Positions 1 through 12,907 of a stretch of DNA of 64,000 bases are shown here, one piece after another. The number at the start of each line of letters is the position of its first letter. The first letter of the stretch is position 1. Location: the NCBI RefSeq assembly GCF_002234675.1, contig NC_019869.2:14555015-14619014 (forward strand). The letters are read 5' to 3'. Made by a program: the position numbers and the translations under genes. This DNA comes from Oryzias latipes. Its lineage: Eukaryota; Chordata; Actinopteri; Beloniformes; Adrianichthyidae. Below the pieces are notes generated by a model. The model was given only the letters and a program-made list of their open reading frames with translations. It did no database searches and was not told the DNA's origin.

Positions 1-409
1 GCGGCTAGCAGGTGTGTTGATAATTTTTGAGTGTGTGTGAACAGGCCCCGCCCTTTTTGTACTACATTTGAACCGTACCGTAACGATAAACAACCAGTAA
101 ACCTGTCTGCTCTATGCTGCTTCATGGTCTTACCCCCCTTCCCCTCCTATTATCACCCTCCTACCCCCCCCTCTCTCTAACGTCCCTCTCTCTTCTTCCC
201 CTCTTTCCTTTTCCGTCCGGTCCAACACCAAAGATTTTCAAACATGATTGAAATTAATAAATTTTGGCCTCAATTACAAAAGGGGTTTATTCAGACATAC
301 CTTTGGTTTGTCTGAAGATGAATAACCCCTCTTGTTAAAATAAAATATGTCCAACACAAGAGGCCCTCAGCTCTCATTTGTTTGCCTAGCTGTTGGACAG
401 GACAAGTTG

Positions 410-438
<29 letters not shown>
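1..438 (+). mobile_element. 3' end of a GC-rich poly-A retroposon (truncated by window edge)
   Basis: This stretch ends in a 28-base A run (411-438) and matches 25195-25626 almost base for base, including the pyrimidine-rich block near 130-215 and the tail ACAGGACAAGTT just before the poly-A. The 25 kb copy is flanked by a target-site duplication, so both belong to a non-LTR-type retroposed family. No coding capacity is seen. The 5' part lies outside the window. The family name is not recognised. Confidence 0.75.
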
Positions 439-443
<5 letters not shown>

Positions 444-1255
444 CTGTCTTTACAAAAAGTGTGGACTCTGTTGACTTAAGAAATTAAAATCAAACCTCTA
501 ATGTATTTGTTAATGCTAAACCTTTTGTGTTTGCAGTCAAAATGCCCGATATTTTAAGACTGTGTTTATGTATTTTGATTATAGCATTTTTAATGTTTTT
601 TTTTTAGTTTTTAGTTTTAGTTTTTGTCAACCAAACTTGAGCCTCTGATTTCATCTTAAATTCCATTAAGACGATAATGCCAGAGCTCGGAAAACTTCCT
701 CCTCTGATTCTTCAGCACAGTTTCACTTTTTTTCACAGCGTTTTGGTTTTAAAACTTCCTGCAGTGGATTTGTTTGGTTTTGGTCACTGGGACTTATTGA
801 AAAGAAACAAAAAGACTCAAATTCTCCAGAAAAAGCTCTTTCAGTTAAAACAGATGGTTCAAACTTGAGGTAATTTAGCAGACTTGAGACTGTTTTATTT
901 ATAAAATTAGGTGTTATAATTAACCTGACAACTTTCCCATTGATTGCTTTTTTCCCACTGTGTTTTGCCATTTTGTGAAACATCTTGCCTTTAATCTCAT
1001 GACCTGGCATCACCATGCAGCAACATCAGAATTTATTATATTATCACAGTAGGTAATTCTGCTTAACTGGGGAGCTGTGACAACAAGATAAAAAAGGCTA
1101 AACAAGCAAGAGCTCAGGTCCTGAGAGGACAAAACCTAATTTTGTATTAATTTTGAGTTTTTTAGTCATCCTTTGCATCAGCATATTAGCATCATTTTGC
1201 TGTTTTTTTTAATTTTAATTCTTGATTGCTTTAACTTTTTGAAAAATTGTACTAT
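439..1255. other. AT-rich spacer, no gene seen
   Basis: Low-complexity AT-rich sequence with short open frames on both strands that lack codon-like structure, splice context or recognisable motifs. I see no gene here. Confidence 0.5.
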
Positions 1256-1500
1256 TTTAGAGTTTTAGTGTTCCGTCTCCCGTTGGGAGAAGGAAGACCC
1301 AGGACACGCTGGGGAGACTACGTCTTTCGGCTGGCCTGGGAACGTCTCGGGGTCCCCCAAGAGGAGCTGGAGGACATGGCCTGGGAGAATGAAAGTCTGG
1401 GCATCTTTGCTAAGACTGCTGCCCCCATGACCCAATCATAGGCGGACAGAAGATACAACGATGAAAAATAAAAATAAATAAGGAAATACCAAGTATTTTA
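1256..1500 (+). mobile_element. 3'-terminal LINE fragment (C-terminus of an ORF2-type protein)
   Basis: The frame at 1262-1441 reads RLPLGEGRPRTRWGDYV and continues with a WERLGVPQEELEDMAW-type stretch. This is the extreme C-terminus of a common fish LINE ORF2. The same RGRPRTRWKDYVSQ stretch occurs on the minus strand at 15058-15110 in a longer copy. It is followed by a stop and an A-rich AAAAATAAAAATAAATAA tail, as expected for a 5'-truncated insertion. The clade is not assigned. Confidence 0.7.
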
Positions 1501-1759
1501 CTGAGTCAACCTAAACTCCCCTTGATGAAAAGTATAAGAACATTGAAAATAATTAGGAGGAAACTTGGCCTCTTCAGAAGAAGATTCTGGTGGACGTGCT
1601 GTTTACATTGTCGGTAGTATCTGCAGAGGTCCAAAAGCATTATGGTACTTGGACTCCTTTAATGAATTAAAGTCCCAATCCAATCATCATTTGATCTAAT
1701 TTCAAAGTGTTCCCAGTGTTTTTTTTTAATTATGATTATGCTGTATTTTGCCAAATTTA

Positions 1760-2212
1760 AAAAAAAACCATCCCTGTGTAGTTTTCTAGGACATAGTTTC
1801 TGCAGAGCAGCAGGAGTTCTTCAAAAATTCCCCTCTGAGTTGTGGGTGGGACTGTTGGCGAGGAGCAATGCCACCTCCCTTTCCCATTATCCATCTGTTT
1901 GCATGCTCTCCCACTAGCTTACAGCCCTCACAACCCCAACTTAACATCAAACGTATCCGCCTCACAGTTTAGGGGGCGTTTTTGTAAAACTCTCACGCAT
2001 TTCCATGTGGACAAATGTAGCTACTACACATTTTAGGATGAGACTGGGTTGCATCAGCAGTGCAACAAACATGGTAAGCGACATTGAAGCTATCCATCCG
2101 TACGGTTTGGATCCAGATTCCAGTTCAGACGAGTAAAATAAAGAAGTTCATGGATCTATTTGTTTGCAAGCGGATGATCAAAATGGAACGGAGCAGGGAG
2201 ACTGTGGCTTCC
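1760..2212 (-). repeat. Dispersed MITE-like repeat family A, reverse copy
   Basis: The reverse complement matches the family seen at 6500-7010 and 44827-45389. Shared blocks include the CTCTGAGTTGTGGGTGGGAC / GTCCCACCCAAAACTCAGAG segment, the TGGATCTATTTGT segment and the TGGAACGGAGCAGGGAG segment. No coding capacity. The element is non-autonomous. Its termini are not clear in this copy. Confidence 0.65.
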
Positions 2213-2814
2213 CGTATGAACTTCTACGTCACACCTACAAGCTTCTTCCAACTCCATTTTTTTGGTCTGTTCCTGATTCACAACGACTTTTAAAGAAATA
2301 ATTTAAAAAGCCATTTTAAGATGAATTTTCCTTATAAATGCCCTCCATCATGAGCATATTTGCCACAAGAACATGGTAAAACAATATCATTGCAGTGGGT
2401 ATTTAAAGCCTTTGGGCATCGCATTAACTGGCTGCATTGCATGTAATGAGGATTGAGATTTAAACCCCCAACTTAATAAAAAAAAGCATAGCTCTTTCTT
2501 TGTAAAATTATCGACTGTTTTCTTTTAATTTTATTATCTCATGCTTATACTATTTTGACTTTTTTTTCTCTCTCAATTACTCTGTAATTTATTTGTTGCA
2601 GCCTGTTGCCTCCATTGCTCTTAATTTTTGTGAATTTTTTTATTACAAGAATGAGCGACTCAGCTTAAATACTGGGCTCCCCTGGAAGAATGTGGCCCCG
2701 TCGTGGGTTTGGGGTCCTCCTGCATCCACATGGGTCTGCGTGTTAGATACACGCGCTGTCGTGACACGTTCATGACAGTGAATAATGTAAGAGCTTCTGA
2801 TGACTGCCGGATGA

Positions 2815-3031
2815 AGAGGCGCGGTGGGCGGGGTTCAAGTGGTGGGGTGAATGGTACGTTAAAACGGGGCGGGGCTGCAACACATTTACTACACATCCTC
2901 TCTCGCCTTAAGCAGAACCGGAGCCAAAGCGGGAGGAAGAGCTCTCCCTTCATCCTGAACATTCGTTTAACGTATGCGTTCGTTTTCGTCTCGATAAGAA
3001 ACCAACCGAGGGACCAGCTGCTGCCTCCACC
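2815..3031 (+). promoter_or_regulatory. mfsd2a promoter / 5' UTR with GC boxes
   Basis: A locally GC- and CpG-rich stretch directly upstream of the mfsd2a start. It carries GC-box (Sp1/KLF-type) sequences: GTGGGCGGGG at about 2824-2833 and GGGGCGGGGC at 2866-2875. No TATA box stands out, so a CpG-type promoter starting near 2880-2950 is inferred. The start codon context CCACCATGG is a strong Kozak match. Confidence 0.55.
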
Positions 3032-6000
3032 ATGGCGAAGGGAGAGGGAAGTGAACAATGCTCCAACGCCAGTTTGTTGGCCAAAGGAGTCGGAGAAAGC
3101 TCGGATGTGATCAAACTCCCCGCGAAGGTGCGTTCGTTTTCCATTTCAAACTAAGAAATGAATCCGGAACATGAAGTGAAACGTGGCTTGGAGGAGAGGA
3201 CGTCCTGAACGTTGGTTGGGATGAATGGAACTCACCGGCTCTGACATTTGGAGTGGGCGAGTCACGTTTGCTAGCTTGGAAGGCGCGCGCCGCTCATTTG
3301 GATTTTCCCCTCCTTCACTAGTCAGATACGGAAAAAAACCTCAACATATGTCTCAATATTTATAATTTTTTTTTTAATATTCGAGAGAATTACACAATAA
3401 CACCATCATAATTCACGTTCGCTCAGAGATGTGTCGTTTAATCACATTAGTCGTTCATTATTGACACGAAAAGCTAAATTATAAAAATTATTTTAAAAAT
3501 GGCTACTTTAATGAACTGGCGTGACGTTTCAGTAAATAATGGTTAGTTTCTTCACTCACTGCCGATAAAAAAACAAAACTAAACATCTGCTAATCATTAA
3601 ATCACCAAATTAGTTAATGACAGTTGTAACATAAAATGCAGATTAATCAAATTATTCATGCGGAATATGTAACAAACGAACAGGAACATCTCATAAACCA
3701 TCAGTTTAGAGGAATTGTTTCAACCCATGAAGCCATCTGCATTTATGGGCTGATCCAACTTATTCTCCTCTCATGGGGAAGCCGTTTTACGTTATTGATG
3801 ATTTTGTAAATGCTCCTGTCCTTATTTATTTTATTTTTTTCCTTCCAATTTGTACTACAAAAAAAGCTAAATGTGCGAGATATTGTATATTTATTTATGT
3901 ATTTTTATTTGCAAAACAAATGTCAGTAGACTAACGCATTTACTCCGTAATTCAAAATAGTTGTTGCGTTTTAATAGTTTACATATTTCCTACAGGTTTG
4001 AATGGAACAGGTCAGTCAAGGTGACGTGTCGTTCACGTCAGGTGATCTCTGTTCTTCTTGTGTCCTCTGTCAGGCTGAGACCTGTTGAACTTGAATTTCA
4101 GTGATTCTGACAAATTTCAGATAACTTTTGAGAATATTATCATTTTTTCTTTTATCAAAGTCTTGCATTGTAATTGGTTATACTTAAAAAAAACACACCT
4201 GTTCCCTCAGAACCCACTGGTCACATTAACACATGTTGAAGTTCTACTACTAGTAAACACTGATGAGGAGTTGGTTCCCTCTGAAGGTTGTAGTTGCATA
4301 CCTCTACACTAAATACACACATAAATACTTAGTTGTAAATGATACTTCCTTTCTGAGAGGAGTGCATACTTTTATTCACCTTCTCATGTAGTCAGAATGT
4401 ATGTCCTCTTCTTGCCAAACCAAATCATTGTAATGCACGATTGTGCACTATGTCACAGAAATGTGCACTAGAGTTTAAAGATAGTTTTTTTTTTTTGAAT
4501 ATGCAATATGAATTCATCAAACCTATACATGGGATTTAAAAGCTAGTTGAAATCAAAAGTTCTTTCAGGTGTTTAATATTAGATGTCCTATTTCCAAAAG
4601 TTCCACTTGCGTTTAGTTGAAGGAACTCATCAGATTTTAATAACAAAACGAAATGGAAAAAAATGGACAAATCAAAATTTATGTTAAACTACAAATGAAG
4701 TCAAATGGATTTAGTGATGTCCACATTCATGAGACCGTAAACATGTTGTCATTGTGATGCTCTTCTGTCATGACGTGAATCTTAGCAGGACTGGGTGTTG
4801 TCACCTAAACAAAAGAGAAGTTAGATGTATCATCAACAGCTGCTGGGTTGTTCAGCTGTGGCCAGACCAGACACACTCTGAACATAGAATCACTGACAGG
4901 TCTTTGGGACTCGTCATCTTCATGAGGTGTTACAGAGGACTTGGTCTCAAGTGCCCCCCCTCCTGCTCTGAGCTTTTAGCTTCCAAATGGGAATAAACCT
5001 GTTTTAGTCAAACTGGCAGAAATCCACGCAGTCGGATCAGATCGCTGCCAAGGTGCGCCCTGCTGGCTTGTAGACTTGGTGACCGCAGGTCGCGTCCCGA
5101 CATTACCTGCCGGTGATTTGTGCCTCCGCTCGGGCCTTTGAAAGCCTGTAGAGACCGCATTGATGGTGAAGAAGAAAACACTGAAAGCTTGTTTAGAACC
5201 AAAGCTTTTATTGTTTCTGAAGGATTTCTGCCAACTGTGCTGCATGCTGGAGGGCCTTTCTGCTGGTTCAGATTAACAATGTTTGGCAAATTCCTCAAAA
5301 GACTTTTGGGAAACTTTGTTTGTGCTCTAATCGGATGAAGGAGAGAGGTTTGGAGAGAAACTGAGGTCTCTTACAGTATTCCCAGTCTTCAGAAGCCTCC
5401 ATTTCTGCTTGGCAGACGCCCTCTTTAGAATTCTCTTACCCCTCGTATAATTACAAGGGCTTGGCTCTGCTGACGTCTCCAAAAGTTTGCTGACAGCTGC
5501 ATTCTTTTTGTTTGATCTTTAAACAAGTGTGCATCAGGACTTTACCCTAATTTCTTTTCCAATCCTTGCTTCTTCCAGAGTGAGTGCAGGAAGAAGTTGA
5601 CGGTCTGCAACAAAATCTGCTACGGCATCGGCGGCGCGCCATACCAGATCACCGGATGTGCTCTGGGTTTTTTCCTGCAGCTCTACCTGCTGGACATCGC
5701 TCAGGTGTGTGAATTCAAACCCACGGCATCAACCAGCGCCCTCTGACTTCAACTGTATGAGGAGCTTTACTCGCGGGCTCCTTGAGAGAACAAGGGAGCC
5801 GATTGTCCAAAACAGCAAAAGTATCACTGTACTGGCTGCAAAGAAAGTGCAGCAGGAACAATGGCAGCCCACTGAGGAGGGGCTCGCTTTAATGGGCTTC
5901 AGCATTAATCTGCTTCTCAAGGCGCAACGTCGTGTAAGTCAAAGCTATCCCAGGGTTCAGCTTTGTCCCCCACTCAGGCCTGCTCATCATGAGTCTATTG

Positions 6001-9000
6001 GGCAACGCAGCAGGAGCCTTCTATACAGTAACAAGTCAAACATCCATGGAGTCTGCTGAGCTGTATGTTTTGAGATCAGATCCTGGTTCTTTTTCAGGAT
6101 TTGTTGGACGTTTAGGTGTTAGAATTCCTCATTTTCTTCATAAAAGTTAGTCCGTTTAAAACACTAGTAAATGAGAAAGACTTTTTTATAACTCTTTACC
6201 ACGTCGTATCAGAGTTCAGCCTCGCCTTAACGTTCAGCTAAAGGTCATATTTTACTGCTGTATAATGTAGTTATAATAAAGTTTTGAGTCATAAACTGAT
6301 TCATGAGACTCAAGTCGAAATATTTCTGTTTTCTTCCTCAGTTGGATCCCTCTTTAGCCTCCATCATTTTGTTTGTTGGCCGGGCTTGGGACGCTGTGAC
6401 TGACCCCACAGTGGGCTTCCTGGTCTCCAGGAGCCCGTGGACACGTTTTGGACGCATGATGCCCTGGTGAGTTCCCCCATAGAGATGAGAGGCTCTTAGC
6501 TTCAAATTGCATTTCTGAATTTTTTTTTATTCAAATCGTTGTGAATCAGGAGCAGATGAAAAAATGCCGTTGGGGGGAGAGTAAAATATGCTGGACAGGC
6601 CACAAGCTCCCTGCTCTGCTCCATTCTGATCATCCACTGGCAGACAAATAGATCCATGAAGGTCTTTGTTTACCTCGTCTGAGCTGGAATCTGGATCTAA
6701 ACTGTACGACTAGTTATCTGGCATTTGTGTTGCAGTGCTAATGTTAGGTAGGGATTTTGAGGGGCTGTAAGCTAGTGGGTGACCGTGTAAAAAGGTGGAT
6801 GATGGGAGGTGGGGATGGGCTTACTTTGCGCCAATGGTCCCACCCAAAACTCAGAGGTGAATTTCTAATAAACCCCTGCTGCTCTGCAGAAACTATGTAC
6901 TAGCAAACAACACAAGTTTTTGGATTTTGGCTAAAATCAGCACAATAATAATTAAAAGAGAAAATAGACCAAAAGATGATCAGAGTGGGACTTTTAGCAG
7001 ATCTCTAAATAGTTCCTCTGAAGCAAGGGGGGACAGTTGGGGAAATTCTCCCCTCTCCTATTGTACATCCTATAATCTCTGAGGGTGGGGCTTAAATGGG
7101 ACATGTGTCCTTATTTGGGGCGGGTCTCACCCTCTCTGCGTCACTGCATTGCTTCTGCATTGACCACGCAGGCATTCAGGAGCCTCCATGCCCCCCCCTC
7201 CATGTGTCATGTGCAGACACACTCAGCTGCTGTTCTTTTTAGAGGCACGCAGACCTGAAGCCTTTTTGTCCCCCAAAAGACTGGACTTTCTACATTTTCT
7301 TTGCTATGTCCTCCACCACAGGAAGTGACATTAACACCTTAAGGCTGACTCACACCTGCTCCACAGCGTTTTTCTCTCTATCCCAGCTCCAAGTGTGATT
7401 CATTTTCCCCTCGGGTTCCCCTCCTGAACACTCGTCATACCTGTGGAGGAATCTTCCCCACAGCAGCATTAGAACGGCATGTCTCTATCAGGATAGAAGC
7501 AGGAAGCCATAAAAAGCTCTGATGTTTGTCACAAAACGTGGACGTGTGAAGAGCGTTACTGTCTGTCCTCTGGAGATGGACTAACCCACTTCATGAAATC
7601 TGAGGACATTTTGTTCAGACGGAATTCAAGTATTTTTTTTTATCAAGGCTAAGAAAACTCTGAAAAGAAATGCTTGTAGAAGGAAGTTCAGATCCTTATC
7701 TGAAGGAAAACCTGAATTCCAGCTCTGCAGATCTTAACACTTGGCTGCTGCTTCCCTCATTCCTGTGGCGTGGATCTGCACAAGGGGACTTGAGCTAATT
7801 AGAGAAAGTCTCCGTCGTGGATGAGGTGTGGCTTTGGAGAAAGGCCGGTGCGGTTGGGTGACGATGTAAGCACACAGCAGCACGAGGACGAGGCAGGCTG
7901 CTGTGTTGTAAAGCTCCTTCAGGGTAGAAGGGGGGGGGCGGGGTGACTCGTCTTCTTCTCCTATTGGTCTCCCTGCAACACACCACTCGCCTCAGCCAAT
8001 GGCGTAGCAGCATTGAGCCATGCAGGACTTTTAAACGTGAAGTGGAAGAGGTTACTACAGTTCAAACAGAAGGGTTAGAGATACAAACACTGCCATTCAT
8101 TTATCTAAAATCAGGAAGTTGACCTCACAAAAACACAGAAAACAGGTTTGTTGTTGTGTGACGACAGTTATCTGCTCATGGCGCATGTATCAGCCGCTTG
8201 ATGTTCTCACAACCCAGCGTGTTACACGATGTGCACTGATTATTTTCTCGGAATCAGGACACTTGTATTTGTTATAAAATAAGAAAACTTCAAACATGGC
8301 GGCCCTCTCTAGCCCACTGTTCCCCTGAGGACAGATGGATTATGCGGATGCATCCGTGAGAACAGCAGATGTAAAGTTTTCACTGTCAGAGGAGAACATT
8401 GAAGAGCACCAGAGGGCAGGTTAAATGCCCCACCACAGCTCAAAGACTGAAGTGGAGCGGATCTTTGAGCCATGGTGGGATCAGAGCACTTCGATTAGAT
8501 GAAACCCATAAATGGATCCATTTCCATGCCTTCACACCCTGGGCTTTTCCCAGCATGCCTGCATCAGCTGCTTCCTGGGTGTGGGTGGGGCTTGAGCCTC
8601 TTCTGATTGGACAGTTAGGATCTGACCACAGGAAAGGAAAAAGATACAAGACCTACTTTTCCAGAGCGTCAGTGTAATTTCCTTCATGGAATGACATCAC
8701 ACGGTGTTTGTGCTCCTGCGCTTCTGACGGGAAACATGTCGCGAGGTGGCTGCATTCTTCAGCACCACGGCTTCGCTCAACCCGTTTCCTGTCATGAACC
8801 ATAACAATGAGAAATGAGGAACACTCTGAAGAACAATGATGATTTCCATTGTTCTGCCCTTCATTCACTCTTTTCTTCTTTTCTTTTTTTTCCAGGATCA
8901 TGTTGTCCACTCCTCTGGCTGTTCTCTCTTATTTTCTCATCTGGTACGTCCCCCCCTTTGAGAATGGAAAAGTATTCTGGTACCTCTTCTTCTACTGCAC

Positions 9001-9239
9001 CTTCCAGGCCCTCCAGACGGTGAGTACCTGCTCCACCCGTCCTCTGTCCTCCTCTGGCTCACGAGTCAGGGCCATGATGGAAACGTCCTGCCTGTTTGCA
9101 GCATTATAGTCACTTTTTACTGTGATTAGACCAAAATAAATGTTTGATTTTTGATTTGATTTACTTTCATTTAACCAGCAAAGTCTTATTGAATTTAAAA
9201 TCCCCTTTACAAAGGAGCCCTGGGGGGGGTCACTCATAC

Positions 9240-9284
<45 letters not shown>

Positions 9285-12200
9285 CATATTATAAGGACAA
9301 TTAACAATAAAACCCATAAATCTGTTCAACTTTGAAGATTTTTACTGAAACCTTTTTTAAATACTATTACTCTTAAATGATAGTTTTTGTGTGTGTTCTT
9401 TATGTTGTTCAAATGTGTCTCCTCTTCTTCACATCAGTGTTTCCATGTTCCGTATTCCGCGTTGACCATGTTCATCAGCTCTGACCAGAAAGAACGTGAC
9501 TCTGCCACTGCATATAGTGAGTACAGGAGTGCAGGCCTCCCACCGGTCCTGCTGAGGGTCTTCTCCTAACCCTTCCTTCCCCTCCCGTCCATCAGGAATG
9601 ACCGTGGAGGTTCTGGGCACGTTGATCGGCACCGCCGTGCAGGGGCAGATCGTGGGAATGTTCAACGCGCCCTGCATCCACGGACCCGCGGACATGATGT
9701 CGGGGATGAACGTCTCGCTCTCGCTCAACCAGACGGAGCATACCATCTCCCTGCAGCACACGGTAAGCAGTTCATGTTTGTTTCTAGGTGGATCATCCAG
9801 ACACCAGTTTTCTGAAACCTTCTCCTCTCTGCCCCCCCTTTAGAGAGTGGCCTACATGATTGCTTCTGCAGTCATCTCCTCCATTTACATTCTCTGCGCC
9901 GTCGTCTTATTCTTTGGAGTGAAGGAACAAAAAGGTATAGCATCCCTCCACTTTTACCCTGAACCTGCCTTCAAAAAGTCCCATAATGCCTTGTGTCATG
10001 GAATGAGGAGATGTTTATAGTTGCAGCTCATTTGTGTGGTTCTGTTTGCTCCTCCAGAGGCGGGCCGCCTCCAATCAGAACCCTTGTCCTTCTTCCAAGG
10101 GATAAAGCTGGTGATGGGGTACGGGCCGTACGCCAAGCTGGTCATGGTCTTCCTCTTCACCTCGCTGGCCTTCATGGTGGGTAGAAGAACCATAATCAGA
10201 AACACAGATTTAGTTTGTGCTGCGTCTCTGCCACTGGAATCCGTTTCCAGCGGCTGCCTTTGCACAGCCGGCGCTCTTCTTCTCCAGTTGAATGCTGGGA
10301 GTGTGTTCCTCGTCGCGGCGGCTTGGCCCGCTGCACGTCTGGCTTTCGGGTGTGACTGAGCGAGCTTTGTGTGTTTCTCCCCGCAGCTCTTGGAGGGAAA
10401 CTTTGCTCTGTTCTGCAGCTACACGCTGGGATTCAGGAACGACTTCCAGAATGTTCTGCTGGTCATCATGGTGAGTGCAGCCCCCCCACATACACTCACA
10501 CACACACACGCTCTGGCAGGTGACATTTTCAAGCAAACCTTAATGGATGCATCTCCACGGAGTCCCAGAGCGACGGAGAGAAGCTGAGAGTGCAGACAAA
10601 AGCATTTTGTGTCTCATCAAACACATAAACTGTCTTTGGTTACAAAGTCTGTACTGTACTTTTGTTCTGAAGTCCTGGCTCCTTTTCCCCCCCCATAAAT
10701 CGTCAGATTAATTTGCATGAACCCCACACGCAGTAAAGTTCACTTCTTCTCCGGTTTCCTTTGTTTCTAGTCGACCTAAAGAAAGAAAAGCATCACTGAC
10801 TCTTTAGATCCCGCCTGGTATTCCAGCCGATTAAGACGTACGCGCCTTGAGCTCACGCAATGCAACTGTACAGCGGCGAAAGTACAGGTTAGCAGGGCCG
10901 GAGAGATTACACGCTCTGAGCCTCTACTCCACGGAAAGGATTATAGAGCCAAGACTCCATCTAAGTTTTCACAGAAACTGCCACTCAAAGTCCTTTTTTT
11001 GTGAAAATAATCCCTGCTTTTTGGAGTCATTATCAGGATTAATGTGCTCCAAGGAATGAAATCAGAGCGAATCACATTAAAGCTTCATGCTTTGGCTCTG
11101 GATCAGAACAGTGAAGGTCCAATTAAGGGAACGTCTGCTATGCAGAAGTGCCTTTTTAGGAAGTCGGGCCACAAATGAACCAACTGTTAGATATTTCAGA
11201 TGCTAAGTCTTCTTTATCAGATTATTTAGTGGAAAATGTGGTGACTTTGAAAGGACATGCAGACTTCAAAGTTGAAGCTCAGGCCCAAGCAGGCACCCAA
11301 CGAGCCGATTTAACACACGAATCGCGTGAGAGCAAACGGCAGACTGACTGCAAACAAGCACACTTATTCGTGAAACCACGACCAACCATCTGCAGATAAA
11401 ACACCGTCTTTCAGTTCTTCTCATTTTATAAAGAGTAGTTACCCATCAGCTGTTACCACCTTAAAAAAGAGACATCCCGTTTGGATTCTGCTGTTAGAGA
11501 TTTTTAAGGGGAACCTCTTCCACAGTCCGGTGAACACTCGATTCTGATTTTCTGCAAGGTGAACGTTGGCTGGCCCGGACGCCAGTCGGTAACCAGAACA
11601 GCAAAAGTTTGGGACGGTTCATAAGAGGTGAACTTACCCTAAACGTGAAGTTTGGCATGTAGACCACCTTCCTCTGCTGCTCCAGAGTAAGGCTTTGTAG
11701 GCGTTACCACGACGACGCATCCCACCACGTATCAAATGGTCTTCTTTTTGGGTAAAAACCTAAAAAATGATGGGATTAAAGCATTTATGGGTGTTTATTT
11801 CTATTATAAGCGGCCGTGGTAGAAGCGGGATAATGACCTTGGAGGTGTCTGTTATCAGAAGTTAATGCATTAATTTCTAAAAGCAGACACCTCCAATGTT
11901 TATCCGAGTGTTGGAACAATTATTTAGGGATTGTAATGGCCTTTCCTTCTGCTTTCAGCTCTCGGCCACCCTGACCATCCCCTTCTGGCAGTGGTTCCTG
12001 ACTCGCTTCGGGAAGAAGACCGCGGTCTACGTTGGCACCCTGGTGAGTTCAAGTGATGCCGAATTAGCTTGACTGACAGTGGAAGGGAGCTTCCCAAAGT
12101 AAAACCGGAAACTGTTCCTGCTTCCAGTCTGTGGTTCCCTTCCTGATCCTGGTGGTCTGCATAAAGAGTAACCTGATCGTCACTTACGTGGTCTCCTTCT

Positions 12201-12907
12201 TCGCCGGGGTGGCGGTGGCTGCAGCTTTCCTGCTGCCCTGGTAAAAACCGCTTCAGCATTTCTGTTTTTTTTAACCTTTTTTTTTCAAATTTAGGTTTTA
12301 ATTGTAAACAAACTCTCCTCAGGTCCATGCTCCCGGACGTCGTGGATGACTTCCAAGTGCGCAACCCCGAATCGGCGGGTCATGAAGCTATCTTCTACTC
12401 CTTCTACGTCTTCTTCACCAAGTTTGCCTCTGGAGTTTCTCTGGGAGTGTCCACTCTCAGTTTAGAGTAAGAGTTTCACGCATCTGTAACCTACTTCAAT
12501 CTCCCAACATGGACTTCCCTCTCAAAAGCAAGGAAATGCTGACTGTTTTTTAACTCGTTTTTTTGTATTTATGGATTTTCCAGCTTTGCGGGCTACATCA
12601 GTCGAGGCTGCTCTCAACCCTCCAGTGTAGACTTGACTCTAAAAATTCTGGTTTCCGCCGGTCCAATCGTCTTCATCATAATCGGCTTGGGAATTCTGTA
12701 CTCCTATCCGATCGACGAGGTGAGACGGACGAAAAACCGAAAGATGCTGCAGGAACTGAGGTAAGGCTGCGGCGCGCAGGACAGGAGCTCGCCATGGTCG
12801 GTTCTGTGACACCAGAGCTAAACGTTTCTGTTCTTGTTTTTTTTTTTCTCAGGGACAACGAAGCCGATTCAGAAACGGACTCTGCCGAGCTGGCTAATAT
12901 TATCTAG
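3032..12907 (+). CDS. mfsd2a: Sodium-dependent lysophosphatidylcholine symporter (Mfsd2a), 14 coding exons
   Basis: Coding exons: 3032-3127, 5579-5704, 6342-6466, 8896-9019, 9438-9516, 9596-9762, 9844-9934, 10058-10176, 10387-10470, 11959-12042, 12128-12240, 12323-12466, 12584-12760, 12853-12907. All junctions are GT-AG and phases add up to 527 aa, close to mammalian length. It is a 12-TM MFS transporter of the plasma membrane that imports LPC-bound fatty acids such as DHA; in vertebrates it serves the blood-brain and blood-retina barriers. Visible landmarks: [14 protein letters not shown] (TM1), RAWDAVTDP with acidic D91/D95 near the sodium site, sequons N222 and N228 in the large extracellular loop with C210, [18 protein letters not shown], and [10 protein letters not shown] with K436, the position of the essential lysine of the mouse protein. 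It ends in an acidic tail [10 protein letters not shown]. Fish have two paralogues (aa and ab); which one this is cannot be decided here. Confidence 0.97.
6495..7012 (+). repeat. MITE-like repeat family A, copy in mfsd2a intron 3
   Basis: A near full-length copy of the non-coding family also at 1760-2212, 40588-40922, 43050-43446 and 44827-45389. It runs from TGTGAATCAGGAGCAGATGA through GGCCACAAGCTCCCTGCTC to ATGATCAGAGTGGGACTTTT. The right end is the inverted complement of the left end AAAGACCCATTCTGAT seen in the 44827 copy. It lies within intron 3 of mfsd2a and carries no open frame of note. Confidence 0.7.
9236..9288. repeat. (CATATA)n microsatellite
   Basis: About eight tandem CATATA units in mfsd2a intron 4. 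The open frames spanning it on both strands (Y/T and M/Y repeats) are artefacts of the repeat. Confidence 0.95.
10780..11150. other. High-complexity intronic block, possible conserved non-coding element
   Basis: Within intron 9 of mfsd2a (10471-11958) this block is unique in the window. It is of balanced composition and free of transposon features, unlike the surrounding introns. It contains homeodomain-like TAATC/GGATTA elements (for example ATCAGGATTAATG near 11034). A regulatory role is only an inference and needs cross-species alignment. Confidence 0.25.
11839..11896. other. 13-bp perfect hairpin in mfsd2a intron 9
   Basis: TTGGAGGTGTCTG (11839-11851) pairs perfectly with CAGACACCTCCAA (11884-11896). 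The intervening 32 bases contain a second palindrome, TTAATGCATTAA. It lies just upstream of exon 10. It could be a small hairpin RNA-like structure, a residual foldback element or chance. Confidence 0.6.

Noticed and set aside
2660-3110. Overlapping 132- and 135-aa frames near the mfsd2a start
   Set aside because: They run through the CpG-rich promoter and exon 1 in wrong frames. The spliced mfsd2a frame from 3032 explains the coding signal.
9234-9290. Regular short repeats considered as a CRISPR-like array
   Set aside because: A simple (CATATA)n microsatellite without spacers, in a vertebrate intron. No CRISPR arrays anywhere in the window.
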